In this document: in pieces, positions 1 through 7,057 of the stretch | Position numbering within the stretch: the first letter of the stretch is position 1 | How the letters are laid out: every line of letters starts with the position of its first letter | Program-made: the position numbers and the translations under genes | Notes under the pieces: generated by a model | Told to the model about the DNA's origin: nothing | Database searches by the model: none | What the model saw: the letters and a program-made list of their open reading frames with translations, nothing else | Source: Fibrobacter sp. | GTDB lineage: Bacteria > Fibrobacterota > Fibrobacteria > Fibrobacterales > Fibrobacteraceae | Assembly: GCA_017520105.1 (NCBI GenBank) | Contig: JAFWRL010000292.1 | Location: 1-7,354 of the forward strand | DNA length: 7,354 bases | Direction: 5' to 3'

Positions 1-65
1 AACTCTTTAGTTTTTTTAGGGTGAATTATCCACCCATTTCTAATATACAAAAAATGATAAAAAAA
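1..65. other. AT-rich intergenic edge with a weak hairpin
   Basis: This short stretch lies downstream of the minus-strand membrane gene. It holds a 5-bp inverted repeat, GGGTG (19-23) and CACCC (31-35), around a 7-base loop. A T-run precedes the hairpin on the plus strand but none follows it on either strand, so it does not meet the usual form of an intrinsic terminator. It may be a remnant or a rho-assisted end. I see nothing coding here. Confidence 0.3.
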
Positions 66-440
66 CTAATAGGCAAGTGCGTTCAACCAGTAGCAAACGG
101 CTACGACAACCGAAAGCAGTGACATAACGATTAGCCCCTTCTTGCCTTTCGAAAGAAATCCGGGAAGGCAACCCAAGGTTAAATAAACCGCAACAACAAT
201 GCCTACGATTTTAGTTATGTTGTGCGAGAACCACGGAGACATCTTATGGCCGAGCTGTAAAAGGAGAATGGCAAAGAAAACCTGCAATAGCAGATGAACC
301 ACAAACATCGCACGACCTTTAGCCGTGGCCAGTTTGAACATTCCTCCCGAGGTGAGAGACTTTACCGGATGTTTAAGAATCATAACAACGCTCATCACAA
401 CGACGAGGATTAGCAAAACGGCACCGATTATTGCAGTCAT
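66..440 (-). CDS. Small four-helix membrane protein of unknown function
   Basis: The gene encodes a 124-residue, very hydrophobic protein that I do not recognise. Four predicted membrane segments are visible at about residues 4-22, 45-63, 76-96 and 102-120. They are joined by short basic loops (KHPVK after helix 1, SKGKKG before helix 4), which suggests those loops face the cytoplasm. No catalytic or metal-binding motif stands out. The ATG start is supported by AGGAGA (plus-strand 446-451) five bases upstream. The gene is transcribed away from the CotH-type lipoprotein gene and shares the 121-bp intergenic region with it, so there is no operon link to the polysaccharide genes. It is likely a real gene given the start signal and clean helix pattern. 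Its role cannot be read from sequence. Confidence 0.8.
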   Translation of the reverse strand: MTAIIGAVLLILVVVMSVVMILKHPVKSLTSGGMFKLATAKGRAMFVVHLLLQVFFAILLLQLGHKMSPWFSHNITKIVGIVVAVYLTLGCLPGFLSKGKKGLIVMSLLSVVVAVCYWLNALAY

Positions 441-445
441 TATTT

Positions 446-451
446 TCTCCT
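446..451 (-). promoter_or_regulatory. Ribosome binding site of the small membrane protein
   Basis: The minus strand reads AGGAGA, then AAATA, then ATG. This is a strong Shine-Dalgarno match at 5-base spacing and it fixes the start at 440. Confidence 0.75.
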
Positions 452-481
452 GATAGTTTTTTGTGGTTCAATTTGCCATTT

Positions 482-509
482 TTGTCAAATGGATTACTTC
501 AAATATAAA
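482..509 (+). promoter_or_regulatory. Candidate sigma-70-type promoter for the CotH lipoprotein
   Basis: TTGTCA (482-487) and TATAAA (504-509) are separated by 16 bases. Each differs from the classical -35 and -10 hexamer at one position. Transcription would begin near 516 and leave a leader of about 46 bases before the start codon at 562. The surrounding DNA is AT-rich, so a chance match is possible, and promoter consensus in this phylum is not well known to me. Confidence 0.35.
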
Positions 510-561
510 TCCAAAAGAAAAATAAAAGCATATCCGCCATTTAAAATATATATTCAAATAC

Positions 562-3336
562 ATGGTGTATTGGCGGTTTTCACAGTTAAGCTTTATTGTT
601 GCGCTCTCTGCGCTGTTGTCATCGTGTTCCGATGAAAGCGCTACGCCCAGTTTTGCGATTCCCGCCGCCGGCAGTTCGGACAGTTCCGGGCCATCCCTCC
701 CGTTTGTGGGCGGCACCGTGATGTTCACCGAAGTAGATCCAATCAATGTTTCTTACAAGGACCATGAAGGAGACGATGACGGCTGGATAGAACTGTTCAA
801 CACGTCGAAGGATACCGTAGATTTATCGGGAATGCACTTGACGGATTCTCTGGCAGTACCGTTTAAATGGACATTCGGGAACGTAAAAATCCCGCCGCAG
901 TCCTTTATGCTCGTTTATCTTTCGGGCAAGAACATTCCAGACTTTGTGGCGCCGCACGATTCAACCAACATGATCGGGCCAGGATGCTGGACATGGACCG
1001 ACGCCCAAAGCGATCCGCCGGGCTACAGCTATGCGAACCCGCTTGACGGCAAATCGAAAAACTGCTTTAAAGAAAGCGGAGCAGGCCGATTCGGCGCCGT
1101 CATGCAATTGGGAGAAAACGAGGAACTGGGCTGGTCATCCATCGCGGTTTTCGTTGGCACAGGGAGTTCTGCAAAAGAGGATGTAGTCGATATATCAAGT
1201 ACAAACGAAATTTTGATTCAAGCGTTCATCACGCAGGGCAGAAAAGTTTCGTTTCGGCTGACGCAACCGAATATCGATGACTGGAAGGGTTACGAAATCG
1301 TGCTGACGGGAACAGGAGATTCTTCGACAGTCTATCACACCATCATTCCAACGGGAACAACTTTTCCCGACCTTAAAAACATCTACGGTACCCGCATGAG
1401 TCCTGCCGCGAACGAGACACAAGAAGTGACAGTCAAAGTGTTCAGCTACACTGCACGAAATCGAGGGCATGAGCCTCATACGAATTTCAAGCTGAAAAAG
1501 ACTGGCGGGAGTTTGTACTTAATCAACGCCAACTCGACTATCGCAGATTCAGTCGCCTACCCCAACATGCCGCATGGACAAAGTTGGAATTTCGGTACAT
1601 TGATTGACGGCACCGTGGGTTTTGGATATGCGGAACCGACTCCATACGGGCTCACATCTGCCCCCATCGTGCAGTCCTATTCGCCATCGCTAGACACGCT
1701 TGCAGAATTTCCACCGTCCGGGTTTTACTCCAAACCCTTCGCAGTATCGCTGCCGGAAAACGCGACCGTCCGTTGCGAACAAGGAGGAATCGCCCCCACA
1801 GCAAGCAGCCCCGTAACAACAGCATTGCAGATAATCAATACGACAGTAATCCGATGTGCAAGTTTTGTCGCAGGAGCGCATCCCGGCAACGAACTGAACC
1901 GTACATACATTTTCGAAGAATCTCCGACCATTCCCGCAATATTCCTGACTGCAAACCCGAATTCGCTATTCCATCCCGACACAGGAATCTACATGGAAGG
2001 AAATTCCGCACAAGAAAAGGAACCGCATTTCGGTGCAAATTACTGGCTTGACAAAGAAATCCCCGTGACCATAGCACTGCTGGAATCGGGCGCGAGCAGA
2101 CCTGCGTTCGAAAAACAAGCAGGACTGAAAATTTTCGGGAATTACAGTCGTCAAAGCCCCAAAAAATCGGTGGCAATCACATTCCGCGAGAAATATGGCG
2201 ATAAACGCCTCAAGTACCCCCTGTTCCCCGAATTCCCGGAACTCAAAAGTTTCAAGGTGTTCGTCTTGCGGAACAACGGAAGCAACTTTGAAAACGACTA
2301 CATCCGCGACAGACTCGCAAGTTCTTTAAGCGAAGGGCTCGGAGTCGATTACCAGCGTGGGCGTTTTGCCATCGTGTATTACAACGGCGAATACTTCGGC
2401 ATTCATGACCTCCGCGAACGTTCTACAGAATACTACTTCGAAACTCATTACGGAATAGACCCGGACGCCATAGACCTAATCAGAGCAGACAATACCGTTA
2501 CGGCGGGCTCTTCCGTCGATTACGTGGCCCTCATGGATTGGCTAGAAACGCACCACCTCGACAACGAAGAAAACTACAGTTACGTCGCTTCGCAAATCGA
2601 TATCGATAACTACATCAACTACATTCAAACCGAACTCTATGCAAACAACCGCGACTGGCCCGCAAACAACATCAAGAAATGGCGTTCGACAAGCCCGAAC
2701 ACGAAATGGAAATGGTTCCTGTACGATATGGATTTCGGCATGGGAAACGATTACAGCGATTACACGAACAACATATTCGAGTTTGCCACCGCCGAAGATG
2801 GAGAAGGTTGGCCAAACGGCCCCGAACACACTCTGCTGTTGCGTCGCATGCTCGAAAACGAAGGTTTCAAGACCGCATTCGTAAACCGCATGGCCGTACT
2901 TTTGCAGATGAACTTCGAAAGTTCACGAGTCCTCGCCCGCATCGAAAAAATGATGGACGAAATCGAAGCCGAAATTCCGCGAGACCAGAAGCGCTGGGGA
3001 TTAAGTAAAAGTCGCATGGCAAACCAACTCAACATGATAAAGGATTTTGCCAAGGAACGTCCCAACGTTGTCTATAACGAACTCCGGGAATACTTCAAGC
3101 TTGGGGTTGCAACACAAATGACGCTTTCCGCAAACGGCCCCGGAACAGTTGCCGTTCACGGACTCAAGCTGGATGTACCGACGCTCACGATTCCTTTCTT
3201 CGCGGGCACCCCCGTGACGATTACGGCAGAAGCCTCCGCAAACGGCACTTGGGCCGGCTGGAACGACGGAATCACGGAGCAAACGCGGACAGTCCTCCCC
3301 GGCGAAATCGCCATATTAACAGCAAATTTCAAGTAA
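562..3336 (+). CDS. CotH-kinase-family surface lipoprotein with split lamin-tail domain
   Basis: This is a 924-residue exported lipoprotein. A signal sequence ends in lipobox LSSC (lipidated Cys22). Domains in order: lamin-tail first half (about 50-124, with GWIELFN at 74-80); a beta-rich insert of about 180 residues; lamin-tail second half (HTNFK at 306, to AEPTPYG at 357-363); a chitobiase-C/Fn3-associated-like domain (386-451, probable disulfide C405-C432); and a CotH kinase domain (about 456-810). The CotH part shows RNNG 570-573, RD 582-583, YNGEYFG 607-613, E619, NRDW 696-699 and the metal-site-like D722-M-D724-F-G. An InlB-B-repeat-like tail (about 850-924) ends the protein. CotH family members are atypical protein kinases, and related multidomain proteins occur in plant-fibre degraders; the target here is unknown. 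The ATG has no clear Shine-Dalgarno, and GTG at 565 is an alternative, but the signal peptide supports this start. A GH10 gene follows after 115 bases on the same strand. Confidence 0.88.
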   Translation: MVYWRFSQLSFIVALSALLSSCSDESATPSFAIPAAGSSDSSGPSLPFVGGTVMFTEVDPINVSYKDHEGDDDGWIELFNTSKDTVDLSGMHLTDSLAVPFKWTFGNVKIPPQSFMLVYLSGKNIPDFVAPHDSTNMIGPGCWTWTDAQSDPPGYSYANPLDGKSKNCFKESGAGRFGAVMQLGENEELGWSSIAVFVGTGSSAKEDVVDISSTNEILIQAFITQGRKVSFRLTQPNIDDWKGYEIVLTGTGDSSTVYHTIIPTGTTFPDLKNIYGTRMSPAANETQEVTVKVFSYTARNRGHEPHTNFKLKKTGGSLYLINANSTIADSVAYPNMPHGQSWNFGTLIDGTVGFGYAEPTPYGLTSAPIVQSYSPSLDTLAEFPPSGFYSKPFAVSLPENATVRCEQGGIAPTASSPVTTALQIINTTVIRCASFVAGAHPGNELNRTYIFEESPTIPAIFLTANPNSLFHPDTGIYMEGNSAQEKEPHFGANYWLDKEIPVTIALLESGASRPAFEKQAGLKIFGNYSRQSPKKSVAITFREKYGDKRLKYPLFPEFPELKSFKVFVLRNNGSNFENDYIRDRLASSLSEGLGVDYQRGRFAIVYYNGEYFGIHDLRERSTEYYFETHYGIDPDAIDLIRADNTVTAGSSVDYVALMDWLETHHLDNEENYSYVASQIDIDNYINYIQTELYANNRDWPANNIKKWRSTSPNTKWKWFLYDMDFGMGNDYSDYTNNIFEFATAEDGEGWPNGPEHTLLLRRMLENEGFKTAFVNRMAVLLQMNFESSRVLARIEKMMDEIEAEIPRDQKRWGLSKSRMANQLNMIKDFAKERPNVVYNELREYFKLGVATQMTLSANGPGTVAVHGLKLDVPTLTIPFFAGTPVTITAEASANGTWAGWNDGITEQTRTVLPGEIAILTANFK
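934..1476 (+). other. Insert domain splitting the lamin-tail domain (residues about 125-305)
   Basis: The first half of the lamin-tail fold ends at VYLSGKN (118-124) and its usual continuation, HTNFKLKKTGG, only resumes at residue 306. The intervening residues hold a probable disulfide pair (C142, C168) and alternating hydrophobic strands, including ILIQAF (217-222), KVSFRL (228-233) and GYEIVL (from 243). Aromatic residues W143, W145, W191 and W241 are scattered through it. The pattern suggests a beta-sandwich, possibly carbohydrate-binding, but I cannot assign it to a named family. Confidence 0.5.
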
Positions 3337-3451
3337 AAAGACAACCATAGATATTTTGTCAATGATATTAATCGCTCCCATGAGCAATATCCGCATATTA
3401 TCGAATAGATTTATTATTACGTGCTGTAACCTAAAAAAATCTGGAGTCGCA
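3337..3451 (+). other. CotH-GH10 intergenic leader with an imperfect stem-loop
   Basis: This region separates two plus-strand genes. GATATT (3364-3369) can pair with AATATC (3386-3391), and inside it GCTC (3374-3377) pairs with GAGC (3382-3385) around a CCAT loop, leaving a four-base bulge. No T-run follows, so it is not an intrinsic terminator, and read-through from the lipoprotein gene is possible. A TATTAT at 3412-3417 could be a -10 element, but no good -35 lies at the right distance. Whether the two genes form an operon is therefore open. Confidence 0.4.
3443..3446 (+). promoter_or_regulatory. Ribosome binding site that fixes the GH10 start
   Basis: GGAG sits five bases before ATG 3452. 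The next residues form a textbook signal peptide, so this ATG is preferred over the in-frame TTG at 3356 and the ATG at 3362, which would add a non-signal extension in front of it. Confidence 0.7.
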
Positions 3452-5728
3452 ATGAGTGTGTTTTCAAAAATATTTAAGGCTTTGACATTTGTTCTTGCGG
3501 TATCGACATTTTCTTTTGCGGCCTTGGCCGACAGCGCGTCCAAGTTTTTGGGCAACATTCCCGTTTTTGGCGAAATCCCCGAAGATTTTGGCACCTACTG
3601 GAACCAGATTACTGCCGAGAACGGGTGCGTTTGGGGCTATGTCGAAAAAACACGTGGTGAATACGATTGGACCGGTTGCGACCTCGCCTATAACTGGGCA
3701 AGAAAGAACAAGGCTATTTTCTCGTTTCACACCCTGTTGTGGGGTTCCCAAAAGCCGCAGTGGTTGGGAAAGACTCTCGACGCTAGCGAAACAAAAAAAG
3801 CTTGGACTGATTGGATTGATGCGGTTAAAGAACGTTATCCCGACCTCGAAATGATTGAAGTGGTAAACGAAGCCGTCAAAATCAACAACAACAACTATCA
3901 CTCTGGATATACCAACAGCAATCTGGTTGAAGCCCTTGGCGGCGATAGCGGAAACTACGAATTCGTGGTCACGGCATTCAAAATGGCACGTGAACGCTGG
4001 CCCAAAGCCATCCTAATTTACAATGACTACAATACAATCCAATGGAATAAGGAGCAAGCCATAGACCTTGTTAAGAAAATCAAGGCCCAGGGTGCGCCGA
4101 TTGATGCCTTTGGAATGCAGTTTCACGAAACAACCACACAAGGGAGCGGCAAACGCAAGTGCTTGCATTCCTCCGTCCTCAAACGCGCACTTAACGATGC
4201 ACACGAACAAACGGGCCTTCCCATATACATTACACAATACGATGTCGGAGACAAGGACGATAATCTTCAGAAAAAGTGCTACATAGAGCATATTCCGCTC
4301 TTGATGGAAACAGAATACGTGAAGGGCATTACCCTTTGGGGCTACATTTACGGCAAAACTTGGTTGGAGGAGGGTAATTCCGGCCTTATTAAAGACGGTG
4401 TAGAGCGCCCGGCATTAACCTGGCTCAAGGAATATTTCAAGGATTCGAGAGTTCGTCGCTATATGCTAGGCCTTGCCAACGGTGCAGAAAAACGTCTAGG
4501 TAATGTCATTGTCGATGGTCAATCCATTCCCGAAGATTATGAGGACTACTGGAATGAAATTACAACGGATAACGCGTGCACATGGATTGCCGTCGAAAAG
4601 GAACGCGGCAATTACGATTTTTCAAAATGCGACGCCGTTCATCAGTGGACTGTTTTAAATCGATGGGATACTCGCATGCCCTTCAAGTTCCGCAATCTGC
4701 TGAAAGGGACGCATTTGCCACATTGGCTGAATGGGCTCGACGTGAACGAAACCAAGGAAGCCATTACGGCTTGGTTTGACGCCGTTGCCAAGCATTATCC
4801 CGAAATTTACCAGATTGAAGTTGTCGATGGAGCCGTCCGTAATAGCACAGGTCACTATCATTCCGGATTTGATGCCTACAACAACGTAATCGAGGCTCTC
4901 GGCGGCGATGATGGCGACTACAAGTTTGTGGCCACGGCCTTCAATATGGCTCGTAAACGCTGGCCTTACGCTAAATTGATTTACAACGATTATGACGAAA
5001 TGCGTTGGGAAAACGATCCGACGGTTAATCTCATTCTGAAACTTCAAGAACAAAATGCGGCTATCGATGCATTTGGATTGCAGGCAGCAAACTGGATGAT
5101 CCAAGGTTCAGGCCCTGAGATAAAGTGCATTGCCGGGAGTACAATACGGGACGGCATTCAAAAAATTTACGACAAGATAAAGATTCCCTTGCTCATTACA
5201 GAATACAGCATCGGTACGGATGATGACAACCTTCAGAAGGCTTGCTTTGCAGAACATATTCCCGTCTTCATGGAATCGGAATATGTTGCGGGAGTCACTC
5301 TCTGGGGCTACATTTACGGGGAAACGCCGCGGATGAGCCCCACAAATACAGGCCTCATCAAAAATGGAAATAATCGCCCCGCTATGGACTGGCTTGAACA
5401 ATATTTCATTAAGCACTGGGCAGACAGCAAGAACATGTGGCCCCTGGGCATTCCGACACACCCGCTGGACTCGTTGGATTCAATCGCTTTGGAAAATCCA
5501 AATGCAATTGACAGAAAAATCGGCAGCATGCCACGCTTAGAACAAAATAAGCTACAAAATTACGATGTATTCGACATGCAAGGCGTGCGCTTGGGAAGGC
5601 TTTCGGCATACGGCTTTAGCGAAGCCACAGCCAAGTTCAAGTCCGCCAATGCCGCGAAACCGTCGGGAATCTATTTCTTGCGGAACCGCACCACAGGCAA
5701 GATGAAGAGCGTTAGAGTCGCGAGATAG
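3452..5728 (+). CDS. Secreted tandem GH10 protein with complementary loss of catalytic glutamates
   Basis: The product has 758 residues. A signal peptide is likely cleaved after ALA (residue 26). Two GH10 xylanase-type barrels follow (about 33-332 and 349-655), then a linker and a basic C-terminal sorting-like domain (about 704-758). GH10 enzymes cut xylan by a retaining mechanism with two glutamates. Barrel 1 has FHTLLWGSQ (92-100), VVNEA with acid/base E140, MQFH (222-225), and W296 and W304, but its nucleophile motif reads ITQYD, with Q262 for Glu. Barrel 2 keeps ITEYS with E584, but its acid/base motif is VVDGA, with G460 for Glu, and other cleft residues have changed. Each barrel has four cysteines at matching spacing (C59, C76, C237, C276; C376, C393, C559, C598), suggesting two disulfides each. 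The fold is confidently GH10; I infer xylan binding without normal hydrolysis. An undetected alternative mechanism remains possible. Confidence 0.9.
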   Translation: MSVFSKIFKALTFVLAVSTFSFAALADSASKFLGNIPVFGEIPEDFGTYWNQITAENGCVWGYVEKTRGEYDWTGCDLAYNWARKNKAIFSFHTLLWGSQKPQWLGKTLDASETKKAWTDWIDAVKERYPDLEMIEVVNEAVKINNNNYHSGYTNSNLVEALGGDSGNYEFVVTAFKMARERWPKAILIYNDYNTIQWNKEQAIDLVKKIKAQGAPIDAFGMQFHETTTQGSGKRKCLHSSVLKRALNDAHEQTGLPIYITQYDVGDKDDNLQKKCYIEHIPLLMETEYVKGITLWGYIYGKTWLEEGNSGLIKDGVERPALTWLKEYFKDSRVRRYMLGLANGAEKRLGNVIVDGQSIPEDYEDYWNEITTDNACTWIAVEKERGNYDFSKCDAVHQWTVLNRWDTRMPFKFRNLLKGTHLPHWLNGLDVNETKEAITAWFDAVAKHYPEIYQIEVVDGAVRNSTGHYHSGFDAYNNVIEALGGDDGDYKFVATAFNMARKRWPYAKLIYNDYDEMRWENDPTVNLILKLQEQNAAIDAFGLQAANWMIQGSGPEIKCIAGSTIRDGIQKIYDKIKIPLLITEYSIGTDDDNLQKACFAEHIPVFMESEYVAGVTLWGYIYGETPRMSPTNTGLIKNGNNRPAMDWLEQYFIKHWADSKNMWPLGIPTHPLDSLDSIALENPNAIDRKIGSMPRLEQNKLQNYDVFDMQGVRLGRLSAYGFSEATAKFKSANAAKPSGIYFLRNRTTGKMKSVRVAR
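3548..5407 (+). repeat. Internal tandem duplication of the GH10 domain
   Basis: Two copies start at matching LGN motifs (L33 at 3548, L349 at 4496), which gives a period of 948 bases or 316 residues. Shared landmarks include IPED, ALGGD, YNDY, IDAFG, DDNLQK, EHIP, LWGYIYG, GLIK and RPA. By eye about half of the aligned residues are identical. At the DNA level the copies have diverged well beyond recent duplication, so both have been kept for some time. Confidence 0.88.
5561..5725 (+). other. C-terminal sorting-like domain of the GH10 protein (residues 704-758)
   Basis: The tail has a short beta-rich pattern: YDVFDMQGVRLGRL, then SGIYFLRN and GKMKSVRV at the very end. This is the form of type A C-terminal domains that direct proteins through type IX secretion, and it also fits the basic C-terminal domains seen on Fibrobacter xylanases. 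It is rich in Lys and Arg. It implies crossing of the outer membrane and surface attachment or release; the exact route is inferred. The CotH lipoprotein upstream has no such tail. Confidence 0.6.
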
Positions 5729-5777
5729 GGAGGTTAGACAATAGACAGCAATGAAAGCCGTCTGGTGCGGGACTGTC

Positions 5778-5798
5778 ATTCCCGGCTTGACCGGGAAT
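5778..5798. repeat. REP-like dispersed hairpin in the convergent intergenic region
   Basis: ATTCCCGG (5778-5785) and CCGGGAAT (5791-5798) form a perfect 8-bp stem with loop CTTGA. The context GTCATTCCCGG...CCGGGAATCTCC has the form of a short palindromic element found dispersed between genes in many bacterial genomes. An upstream CGGGA (5768-5772) could pair instead with TCCCG (5780-5784), giving a competing hairpin. No second copy lies in this window, so its repetitive nature is inferred from recognition of the form. Confidence 0.5.
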
Positions 5799-5816
5799 CT
5801 CCTTCTAATTAAATTG

Positions 5817-5848
5817 CCCCGGCTCTGACGAGTCGGGGTTTTCTTTGT
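5817..5848 (+). terminator. Rho-independent terminator after the GH10 gene
   Basis: CCCCGGCTC (5817-5825) pairs with GAGTCGGGG (5830-5838) over nine positions with one G-T wobble, around a TGAC loop. TTTTCTTTGTTT follows directly. This ends plus-strand transcription 89 bases past the GH10 stop. On the minus strand the same hairpin is followed only by CAATTTAATT, so it may serve as a weaker terminator for the convergent gene at 5872-7023. Confidence 0.85.
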
Positions 5849-5871
5849 TTATCAAAAAAGAATGTTACCGT

Positions 5872-7023
5872 TCATCGATTAACTGTAATAGCATCTTTAG
5901 GTATTTTTTCATCGAAGCGATATTCCTCTTTACCATCTAATGAATGATATGTTCCCTTACATAAAATTCCACAGGCTTCCTTTATTGTAAGGACTCGGTC
6001 TTCTTTTTTCGTCAGCACATAATTGCACACATTGTTTATCGTTCTCACATTATAATTCAAATCCTCTTTTATAATCACTCTCAAACTTTTCAAACCATAT
6101 CGAGCCTTTCCATCATAGTAAATGCCATCAGAGTCACTCATTCCTTTATAATCAAACGAGTCCCTAAATCTGACAAATGCAGGACATGCCCTCGACACTT
6201 TTGCAAATATCGGCAAAGCTTCTATCGGCATGGTATTTACTTTTTTGGGATAGCCCAAAGACCTATACAAACTATCCCCATCTATTTTCACCATATTCAG
6301 CACCCCATTTAAGGAAGCCTTCGCTTTCTTTTGGCATTCATCATATTTATTCGCAAATCGATTTATAGAATCCAAAAACGCCTCTGATCGCACTTTTGCC
6401 CACACATTCGTATTGAGAATAATATTATACATCGCAGTCCATTTTTCTGCGTAAAGTTTACTTGTTTGAGTTATAGAATCTTGAATGAAATCAAGCCCCA
6501 GATTATCGTAAAGAGAAAAAAGGCTTTTCATCTTTTCGGCTTTTTCCGAATGCATTCTCAATACAGCTTCAGACATATCCGCAAGCATTTGAGCTAGCGA
6601 AGAATCACCTTTATACGCTATTTGTGCATTTTTCAAATCATTTTGGAGAGCAAGACCATAATTATCAGCTTCTATTACGCTTTTTGCATATTCAATTGCA
6701 TATTGTTGTATTGCATGTTCTTTTGCTTTACGCTCGTTATATGATTCAGCAAAGCCCAAATGAATAATTAAGTAAACCACAAAACAGATTATAGGAATGA
6801 TTGTCATAATGGTGAAAAATCTTTTACCATCACTTAAATCCATTTTGTTCTGCTTCATATCAGCGACCCAACTTTTCGCACTAGTGTACCAAGTGCCAAC
6901 CAAAGCTCCTAATAAAAGCCATAAAGTAATGGGCCAGTCCAAAGCCATTCTTGTATAAATCGCGAGAGCCAGCAGGGCAATAGATATAACTGCCATCATT
7001 ATCGGGAATGGTTTAGAGTTCAT
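5872..7023 (-). CDS. Membrane-anchored protein of unknown function, 383 residues
   Basis: I do not recognise this protein. Three membrane segments lie near the N-terminus, at about residues 7-23, 31-47 and 69-90. A long, mostly helical soluble region follows, rich in Lys, Glu, Ala and Leu from about 95 to 265. The C-terminal part is more mixed, with several cysteines, and ends in a short charged tail. No enzymatic motif is evident. With three helices, the large soluble part is on the opposite side from the N-terminus. GGGAG (plus-strand 7033-7037) stands nine bases before the ATG and supports the start. Base composition is visibly more AT-rich than in the lipoprotein and GH10 genes. It starts 34 bases after the end of the partial gene at 7058-7354 on the same strand with no terminator between, so the two probably form an operon. 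Confidence 0.8.
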   Translation of the reverse strand: MNSKPFPIMMAVISIALLALAIYTRMALDWPITLWLLLGALVGTWYTSAKSWVADMKQNKMDLSDGKRFFTIMTIIPIICFVVYLIIHLGFAESYNERKAKEHAIQQYAIEYAKSVIEADNYGLALQNDLKNAQIAYKGDSSLAQMLADMSEAVLRMHSEKAEKMKSLFSLYDNLGLDFIQDSITQTSKLYAEKWTAMYNIILNTNVWAKVRSEAFLDSINRFANKYDECQKKAKASLNGVLNMVKIDGDSLYRSLGYPKKVNTMPIEALPIFAKVSRACPAFVRFRDSFDYKGMSDSDGIYYDGKARYGLKSLRVIIKEDLNYNVRTINNVCNYVLTKKEDRVLTIKEACGILCKGTYHSLDGKEEYRFDEKIPKDAITVNR

Positions 7024-7057
7024 ATTTCGAGTCTCCCAAAGAATTTTTTAGAAATTA

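Noticed and set aside
19..35. Intrinsic terminator at the left edge
   Set aside because: The stem is only 5 bp and no T-run follows it on either strand.
483..488. Minus-strand TTGACA as a -35 box for the small membrane gene
   Set aside because: The hexamer is perfect, but I find no reasonable -10 sequence 15-19 bases downstream on that strand.
3356..3451. In-frame N-terminal extension of the GH10 gene from TTG 3356 or ATG 3362
   Set aside because: ATG 3452 has GGAG at proper spacing and begins a clean signal peptide. The extension would bury that signal and has no good ribosome binding site.
4655..5104. A 149-codon minus-strand open frame inside the GH10 gene
   Set aside because: It lies wholly opposite a well-supported coding region whose domain motifs are continuous, and its translation shows no recognisable pattern. 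The same applies to the frame at 3464-3901 and to the others opposite the lipoprotein gene.
3869..5203. The two GH10 halves combining into one shared active site
   Set aside because: In GH10 both glutamates lie in the same barrel cleft, so E140 of one barrel and E584 of the other cannot meet without a major rearrangement. I see no sign of domain swapping.
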